Origin: Pseudoalteromonas piscicida
GTDB taxonomy: Bacteria > Pseudomonadota > Gammaproteobacteria > Enterobacterales > Alteromonadaceae
Assembly: GCF_002744175.1 (NCBI RefSeq)
Contig: NZ_NKHF01000044.1
Location: forward strand, 1 to 49,575
Length of the DNA: 49,575 nt
Direction: 5' to 3'
The notes below the pieces were generated by a model. The model did no database searches. It had not been told where the DNA came from and was given only the letters and a program-made list of their open reading frames with translations. The translations under genes and the position numbers were made by a program. Shown here one piece after another: positions 44,031-49,575 of this stretch (the first letter of the stretch is position 1; each line of letters begins with the position of its first letter).

Positions 44031-44201
44031 ATGAATCGCAAAAAGAAAATTTACGAAACCCTAAAGAAAAAAGACAAACGTGCAAATGCAAAACTCCAAA
44101 AAAGCAATAAGCCGCGCTATATCTCAAAAGCTGAACGTGAAAAAATTGCAGCCCAGCAGAAAACCTGTGAGGAGTTAAATGACGAAGACAATGATAAGTA
44201 A
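44031..44201 (+). CDS. DUF2986-family small basic protein
   Basis: The 56-residue product starts MNRKKKIYETLKKKDKRANA and continues with SNKPRYISKAEREK, the highly conserved text I associate with DUF2986, a small lysine-rich family of unknown function in Alteromonadales and Vibrionales. It has no membrane segment. Its positive charge suggests nucleic-acid or ribosome association, but this is inference. I see no strong Shine-Dalgarno. It lies between REP repeats and the RAYT gene. Confidence 0.8.
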   Translation: MNRKKKIYETLKKKDKRANAKLQKSNKPRYISKAEREKIAAQQKTCEELNDEDNDK

Positions 44202-44257
44202 TTACTTGGATTTAGTATCAGCTCGACCTGTAGTTCGCCGATAATCTCCTCATCAAG

Positions 44258-44278
44258 ATCACTGACACCCACCTCAAC
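44258..44278 (-). repeat. REP-like motif, inverted, close to the RAYT gene
   Basis: CTGACACCCACCTCAACG is the reverse complement of the GGTGGGTGTCAG core. It lies about 75 bases before the RAYT start and is inverted relative to the upstream cluster. Confidence 0.75.
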
Positions 44279-44352
44279 GTTTTCCAAATTTGCAAGCCTC
44301 TTAGATGTCGTCTACGCTCTAACTCTGAACTCAAAGGATTGAGGAAAAAGCG

Positions 44353-45324
44353 ATGGCGACTGCCCGTAAAAAACTGATTAGTTTAACCGATACCAAATAC
44401 TACCACTGTATCTCACGCTGCGTACGCCGAGCATTTTTGTGCGGTGAAGATGCACTCACTGGCAAATCCTTCGAACATCGCCGCGGTTGGATTGAGGAAA
44501 AACTCCTAGCGCTAGGCGCTGTATTTTGTATTGATGTGTGTGGATATGCGGTGATGAGTAATCACTCTCATCTTGTTCTACATGTTGACGATGATGAGGC
44601 TAAGCGATTGTCTGACAAAGCCGTTGTGATACGATGGCATGAATTGTTTAAAGGCAACGCCGTAACGCAAAAGTTTGCCAACGGCGAACCGCTGAGCGAG
44701 TCAGAGCATGTGATTTTAGCCGAGCAAGTTGCCAAGTATCGCGAAAGATTGGCAGATATCAGCTGGTTTATGCGGGTTCTCAATGAGGATATCGCCCGTA
44801 GAGCAAATAAAGAAGATGGCTGTACAGGTCGCTTTTGGGAGGGTAGATTCAAATCTCAAGCACTGCTTGATGAAGCAGCCCTAGCAGCCTGCCTTGCCTA
44901 TGTAGACCTAAACCCCATTCGAGCCAAAGTCGCTACAACACCAGAAACTTCAGACTACACCAGCATCAAAAAGCGGATCGACTATGCCAAACTCGGCCAG
45001 CAACCCAAGTCTCTACTATGCTTTGCTGGCAGCCCACAAAAAAACATGCCAAAAGGACTCCCCTTTGAACTCAGCTATTATATTGAACTTGTCGAGCTCA
45101 CAGGCCGATGTATTCGTGCTGACAAGCCTGGGTATATTGACGATATGCAACCCATCCTTACTCGATTAAATATAGAACCCGAGAGCTGGTTCAAACTTAC
45201 CACGCAGTTTTCACGAGTATTTCACGGCGCGGTGGGTAGGAAGCGCGCTATCACCGCTCATTGTAAAACACTTAAAAAGCACCGGCGTACTAACCTAACC
45301 AACTGCGAACGCTTGCTGGGTTAA
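44353..45324 (+). mobile_element. REP-associated tyrosine transposase (RAYT, Y1/IS200-like)
   Basis: The 323-residue coding region encodes a Y1_Tnp protein. The HUH metal motif is NHSHLVLH (His71 and His73), and the catalytic tyrosine is Tyr183 in AYVDLNPIRA, preceded by GRFWEGRFKSQ. RAYTs are single-copy domesticated relatives of IS200/IS605 that bind, cut and probably spread REP palindromes, cleaving single-stranded DNA near a conserved tetranucleotide. REP-like GGTGGGTGTCAG motifs flank it on both sides and in both orientations. There are no IS ends or target duplications, so it does not look like an independent IS. The C-terminal 100 residues are an extra basic domain. Confidence 0.9.
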
Positions 45325-45510
45325 ATAAACTCACATCCATAACTTCCATATTCCTGACTATGTGATCTCAGGAGTTCTCCTGTGCGTGATAATAACTTTT
45401 GATCTTGAAAGCAATTCATTTCTGTAAATCAACTGGTTTATACAAGTCTTATCCGCTAAAAGCGCTACAGATTAGCCTCTGTTGAGCGACTTTTCACATA
45501 AATACCTAAA

Positions 45511-45633
45511 ATAACAGTGGGTGTCAGCATTGTTACTTTTGAATGAGAATTCAGGATGTGGCAACTACCCTAATTCCGTAGATGAAAATAGTGATGGGTG
45601 CCCGCGTTGCTTTTCTCCCGCGTTGCTTTTCTC
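45511..45633 (+). repeat. Two REP-like motifs and a 16-bp tandem duplication
   Basis: AGTGGGTGTCAGCATTG (45516-45532) and GTGATGGGTGCCCGCG (45591-45606) match the REP core. The second is preceded by CGTAGATGAAAATA, like the upstream cluster. Right after it, the unit CCGCGTTGCTTTTCTC occurs twice in tandem (45602-45617 and 45618-45633), a recent slippage-type duplication. Confidence 0.75.
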
Positions 45634-45697
45634 CGAAAATCACTCACAAATACCCGCTACAAGTACAATAAATTTTGTCGGACTACTTTTCTATCTT

Positions 45698-45730
45698 TGG
45701 TCTTACGAGGGTAAGACCCTCGCAAGACCA
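45698..45730. terminator. Strong hairpin, probable terminator of the DUF4855 gene
   Basis: TGGTCTT-a-CGAGGG (45698-45711), loop TAAGA, CCCTCG-c-AAGACCA (45717-45730): 13 pairs with one mismatch. It begins 15 bases past the DUF4855 stop. Neither side has a real T-tract, so termination efficiency is uncertain. Confidence 0.55.
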
Positions 45731-45744
45731 TAACAGGTATCCAA

Positions 45745-48700
45745 CTAGTGAATGATATATTCTGGCCTGTAGAACATATAGGCCTCTAAGTTATTGGGTA
45801 AGCCAGTTGAAACGGCTTCTAATGAAATTGATGCCTTTACCGCTTGAGAAGGAGCAGTAAACTCTCCTTTCAATAGTTCCCAATTATCAGCATCAGGCCA
45901 AAATCCACTGCCATACGCTCTCTTACCTGCATATTGATGACCTGAAGGATTTATCCCTCGTTCCTCTCCTCTACCGCCCTCAAAATAAGCTGATTTCATT
46001 GCGTGTGTTAAGCATGCATACTTAAATTGCTCTTTGGTTAGTCCAACATTCTGCTCAAGCAACAGTGTATTATTAGTATCGTAAAACGATACACGAACTC
46101 TTGGCTCGGCTGAACAGCGAACCAGATCATCTTCCTTAATACCGGTTATGTCTGACTTAAAGGCTACCTCTTCCAGTAATCGGGCCCTTACTAGGGACTT
46201 GACTGATATTGTCTGTCCGGATGAGATTGCAATGTTATCTAGTTTTTTGCTACTTACTTTTCCGGGAATGATATCGTGGTTAGTTAGCATTATAATAGGC
46301 TCTTTTGGAAAAATATTATTATCTCCCTGGAAAGCTTTGGTAGCTAACCCATTGTTTTTCTTTGCAGATCTTGTTGCTTCAATGAAGCTATACAGGCTGC
46401 GTAAATCACTGATCGACTCTACTAAATCCCATCGGTGGAATTTATCTTGTGAATTATCACCCTTTATATATCTCCCGGCTACACATGAATTTTTCAACCC
46501 ACGCGCATACTGAGAGTAACAATATGCCAAGCCACCATTGTCATCGTAAAGAAAACTGCGTTTCCCTTGCCTGAATTCTGGCGGGAACTGAGTCATAATA
46601 TAGTCAGTATAGTAACTTAAATCACCATAGAAGCCATCCGTGTATTTAGTCTCTCCATGCAGTCTAGATCTGTATGAGGGGTATTCAAAGTTTTTAAAAT
46701 GAGGATGTATGAGGTGACCTGGATCCGTCGAGAGCAACCCAAAATCTCTTTCATTATTAACTATCGGTTTACCCAATGCTCTAATATACTCAATCATGAG
46801 TGAGTATTTACTTGCATCAGACTCAGGAAGCTTATTAAACAACCCTCGCACGTACCAATCTAATACTTCTCTATCAATGGCCTCATCACTCATATCTCCA
46901 CTTTTTTTATTGCCAAATCTTCGTGAAGTCGCATTCGGCTGGAAAAATACTTGGTCAAAGTGTTCAACAAAACCACCAGCCTTTATAGAAGAGAAACGAG
47001 TAAAGCACTCTTCTACCTTTTCTTCACTTTTTTCACAGGTAAACTCAGAAAATTTCTTTCCTGGCGATGCATGTGTTTTGAAATCAGCATTTATTGTACT
47101 ATAAACAAAAGCAAGGTGCTGGAGCTGACCTGTTGTGCCTGGGTTATTGGCTGTAAAGCCATTGAGATAGCGTTTGATTTCTCGCAGATAATCATTAAAT
47201 GCCGAGAGGCAGGCTTCATCTGTTTTTGATGCTTTACAGACGCTTTCGTTTTTCATACCAGATGATTCTTGACCCCATTTAAAACCTGCGAGTCTTACAT
47301 TGGTTTTTTCGCCCCTTTCTTTGACATTTTCCAAGAAAATACTGTACTGCTCAATTACTTCATCAATATAGTACTTTGTTCTTTTCAAATGCAAACCATA
47401 GTCAAAGCTATCAGCAGAACCTGGCTCTATAAAGGGGGCGGGAAGAATCAGGTAAACACCTCTTGGCGCCTCAGTATCCAAAGTTGTTTTATGAATAGCA
47501 TCAAATATCGAAACTCTTTTGCCATTTTCATCAGGTTTAAACAAGTATTTAGTATTAAATTTTGAATCGTTCAAATCAACTAAATCAAGTTCAGACTTTA
47601 CGCCAAACACATTATCAAGATACTCTCTCCAGAAATGTCTACTATTGACCGTTGTCAGCGGAGCAATAAGCCCATCACTTTCATGGAAAGTATTTTCAAG
47701 TCGATTTACGCTTGTGGTGTTCTTATCATACTTTCCTAGATTATTCCAAAGCACAACACCATCAAATAGTACTTTTGACGTTTCCGGTTGTGCAGCCACG
47801 CCGCTGTTTGCCTTGAGATTGCCTTGTGCATCATCAATGGCGTAGGGAAACATGTATGCTTTTATTAGCTCATAACCATCTACTTCGTAGAAGTAATGCG
47901 GACCCTTCGCGGGAGCTGCTCCAGCAGTTCCAACCTTGGCTCTTGGCCATAGTTTATTGTATACATTCTGTTGACTACTATCCGTTTCAGCATGAATTGC
48001 AACGATGTGAAGCGGAGTCCCCTCGTAATAGACATTGTTATTCCATTTAGCGAGCTTTATTGTTGGAGTAGAATTGGTGTCAGTTACATACCTGCACTGA
48101 TTATACCTATTACAGGCTTTCAACTTCACTCTTACACTCTGATTTGTTTTATAGTTCGTACTATTAATGTTGTTACCGAACTTAAACCTAACGTTACTCC
48201 CTACATTCTCAGTGTTATAGGAACCTAAAAGGCTGCCACCTTCTGCTAAAACATCAACCTGATAAGAATTAGCATTTTTTATTTGTGATATGTTCCAAGA
48301 AAGATATTCATTCTTATTGTAGTACGGGTCAATTATTTTATTTCCTGATCCATGCTCATAATTAAATGAAGCATTACCTTCGACTTCCGCGCTACCCGAC
48401 ACATTAATAGTATGATAGCTTTCTGTACATGGTAAGCTTGGATTGCAAGCTGCAATCTTATATGTATGCCAACCCGGGTTACTAGAACGATGCGTGTAAT
48501 GAAGATCCTTACCTGAGTATAACTGACGACCATCTAGAGAAATAGCGTAATACCCAGATGGGATCATACCTCCAGCAGGGCGCCAGGTAATGTTTACCGC
48601 TTCATTGAGTTCAACATCCACTTTCTCAGATGTCAGGTTTCTAACAAAACCAGGGGATGAATAGATATAGACCCCAGTTGTTGCTGCGGAGCTACATTTA

Positions 48701-49299
48701 TCTTGCGAATTACAAGCCTGAACAGAGAATGACTGCCTACCATAATTTGCGAAGTTCAGTTTTTTACTCTGACCACTAAAATAAGCGCCATTCAGTTTAT
48801 AATAACTTACATATTGCCCCCCAGACTGGGGATTCCATTTTAGCACAAAATCTTTATTTACCGGCTGATAATACTCATGCGATCCGAAAGCAGGTACGCT
48901 AGGAGTTGGTAAGTCTCTGATCTGGACGCATTGCTCATTATTTATATTAAATAATCCGAACTCGCCCTCATTCGAGTTCCATCCTCGAACAATAAAGCAC
49001 CAACGACCTGTCTGATTAAGCGAAATTGACGTACCTGAACCTCTATGATCCTGAAAAGTGTAATCGCCTCCGTTTAACCGATAGCCTATTTTCACGAAAG
49101 AAAAGTCGGCGAACGAAAAGCCCGGTAAGGGAGACCAAGAAATATTTACAGGGCTATTCAGATATCCAGAGTTTGGTACAGAAATAGAGTGTGTTACTTT
49201 ACCGGCGACGGTATTGGCTAAGGCTGGAAGTGACAATGATGAAACAAATAGAACTTTCGACATTGTCAGCCAGATTTTATTTGATATTTTAAATTTCAC
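45745..49299 (-). CDS. Large secreted DUF4855 protein with Fn3-like repeats
   Basis: The 1184-residue product starts with GTG 49299 (AAGGG upstream) and a signal peptide ending ALA (26-28). Four beta-sandwich repeats of 80-90 residues follow (about 33-415). Repeats two to four end in a Cys pair: VQACNSQDKC, IAACNPSLPC and LKACNRYNQC. The middle (about 425-1000) fits DUF4855, with FDGVVLWNNLGKY, RGVYLILPAPFIEPG and KYYIDEVIEQYSIF leading to RLAGFKWGQES. The end (about 1060-1184) looks like a carbohydrate-binding sandwich (GFWPDADNWELLKGEFTAPSQAVKASI). DUF4855 has no proven activity known to me; its barrel-like motifs suggest a glycoside hydrolase-like role. The gene lies between REP copies and is probably accessory. 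Confidence 0.8.
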   Translation of the reverse strand: MKFKISNKIWLTMSKVLFVSSLSLPALANTVAGKVTHSISVPNSGYLNSPVNISWSPLPGFSFADFSFVKIGYRLNGGDYTFQDHRGSGTSISLNQTGRWCFIVRGWNSNEGEFGLFNINNEQCVQIRDLPTPSVPAFGSHEYYQPVNKDFVLKWNPQSGGQYVSYYKLNGAYFSGQSKKLNFANYGRQSFSVQACNSQDKCSSAATTGVYIYSSPGFVRNLTSEKVDVELNEAVNITWRPAGGMIPSGYYAISLDGRQLYSGKDLHYTHRSSNPGWHTYKIAACNPSLPCTESYHTINVSGSAEVEGNASFNYEHGSGNKIIDPYYNKNEYLSWNISQIKNANSYQVDVLAEGGSLLGSYNTENVGSNVRFKFGNNINSTNYKTNQSVRVKLKACNRYNQCRYVTDTNSTPTIKLAKWNNNVYYEGTPLHIVAIHAETDSSQQNVYNKLWPRAKVGTAGAAPAKGPHYFYEVDGYELIKAYMFPYAIDDAQGNLKANSGVAAQPETSKVLFDGVVLWNNLGKYDKNTTSVNRLENTFHESDGLIAPLTTVNSRHFWREYLDNVFGVKSELDLVDLNDSKFNTKYLFKPDENGKRVSIFDAIHKTTLDTEAPRGVYLILPAPFIEPGSADSFDYGLHLKRTKYYIDEVIEQYSIFLENVKERGEKTNVRLAGFKWGQESSGMKNESVCKASKTDEACLSAFNDYLREIKRYLNGFTANNPGTTGQLQHLAFVYSTINADFKTHASPGKKFSEFTCEKSEEKVEECFTRFSSIKAGGFVEHFDQVFFQPNATSRRFGNKKSGDMSDEAIDREVLDWYVRGLFNKLPESDASKYSLMIEYIRALGKPIVNNERDFGLLSTDPGHLIHPHFKNFEYPSYRSRLHGETKYTDGFYGDLSYYTDYIMTQFPPEFRQGKRSFLYDDNGGLAYCYSQYARGLKNSCVAGRYIKGDNSQDKFHRWDLVESISDLRSLYSFIEATRSAKKNNGLATKAFQGDNNIFPKEPIIMLTNHDIIPGKVSSKKLDNIAISSGQTISVKSLVRARLLEEVAFKSDITGIKEDDLVRCSAEPRVRVSFYDTNNTLLLEQNVGLTKEQFKYACLTHAMKSAYFEGGRGEERGINPSGHQYAGKRAYGSGFWPDADNWELLKGEFTAPSQAVKASISLEAVSTGLPNNLEAYMFYRPEYIIH

Positions 49300-49575
49300 A
49301 ATTTTCCCTTTTTATTTAAAATCAACTCAATTGTACCCATTCATGTTACATTTGCTAGCAATTTCCTCATCAATTTTTAATTATCTCAACTTCATAATTT
49401 AAGAGATCATGTACGATGTTTAGGGGACTAGGAGGAAGAAAAAGCCAACTACAGCAATTGATGGAGAACTGACCCAATTTTAGTAGAAGTTATTTGGCCT
49501 CTTATCTTCAAAGAAGAAACGACAAAATCGTGAGCCAAATTGCTGATAGCAAATTGCTGACACCCACCTTAATTC
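49300..49575. other. Upstream region of the DUF4855 gene up to the window edge
   Basis: AT-rich promoter region. CAAATTGCTG occurs twice (49536-49545 and 49550-49559), directly followed by an inverted REP core TGACACCCACC (49558-49568). Confidence 0.55.
49536..49568 (-). repeat. Distal REP-like motif (inverted) with a 10-bp direct repeat
   Basis: TGACACCCACC (49558-49568) is the reverse complement of GGTGGGTGTCA, the motif found around the RAYT gene. It is adjacent to two CAAATTGCTG copies 14 bases apart. It marks REP spread beyond the RAYT gene, on the far side of the DUF4855 gene. Confidence 0.7.

Larger units (their letters stand above)
45325..45744. other. Intergenic region with REP motifs, tandem repeat and hairpin
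   Basis: This 420-base stretch downstream of the RAYT gene holds two REP-like motifs, a 16-base tandem duplication and a strong hairpin, but no convincing gene. Confidence 0.6.

Noticed and set aside
44353..45324. Autonomous IS200/IS605 insertion sequence
   Set aside because: No defined ends, no accessory TnpB and no second copy are seen; the protein has RAYT features and sits among REP motifs.

Overview
The window looks like a chromosomal segment of a marine gammaproteobacterium, most likely Pseudoalteromonas or a close Alteromonadales relative. This rests on the fairly AT-rich composition (judged by eye, not computed), a TtpC-type TonB operon, a DUF2986 micro-protein, DUF3080 and DUF3612 proteins, and gammaproteobacterial core genes (dusC, pabB, sdaA, bamC, gcvR, bcp, recBCD). 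No tRNA, rRNA, CRISPR array or classical insertion sequence was found. The only transposase is a REP-associated tyrosine transposase (RAYT).

Layout. 1-141: N-terminus of a secreted peptide resembling HvfA/EGKCG-type RiPP precursors, cut by the window edge. 430-2795: dusC, a DksA/TraR zinc-finger protein and a DUF3080 lipoprotein, the last two overlapping tail to tail. 2847-7816 (minus): one operon of DUF3450, TtpC-like ExbB, ExbB, ExbD, TonB and a TPR protein, an energy-transduction module for outer-membrane TonB receptors. 8221-15986: metabolic genes (CAT-like acetyltransferase, leucine dehydrogenase, class I fumarase, pabB with an overlapping NUDIX gene, sdaA) and an orphan PspB-like protein. 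16524-19489: a lipoprotein subtilisin/kexin-like protease with a P-domain, and a small secreted protein that may be its dedicated chaperone. 19594-23644: a YjiH transporter-like protein, bamC, gcvR and bcp, with dapA absent from between bamC and gcvR. 23734-25459: a secreted PPC/cyanophycinase-like peptidase preceded by two possible Cys-containing micro-ORFs and a strong hairpin.

25799-30195: a coherent unit of a DUF3612 XRE regulator, a three-copy 14-bp-phased operator array, a stand-alone malate synthase G insertion domain with no catalytic barrel, and a dicarboxylate symporter fused to a periplasmic solute-binding domain. I consider this the best candidate for an undescribed system, probably sensing and importing a C2/C4 acid. 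30322-38997: recC-recB-recD in one overlapping operon. 39119-42597: a GGDEF diguanylate cyclase, an Old Yellow Enzyme reductase and a divergent TetR regulator with two matching palindromic operators.

42594-49575 is accessory DNA: a frameshifted solute-binding-protein pseudogene, a DUF2986 gene, a RAYT gene surrounded by at least seven copies of a GGTGGGTGTCAG-type REP motif, and a 1184-residue secreted DUF4855 protein lying between REP copies. All family assignments come from motif recognition by eye. No similarity search was run.
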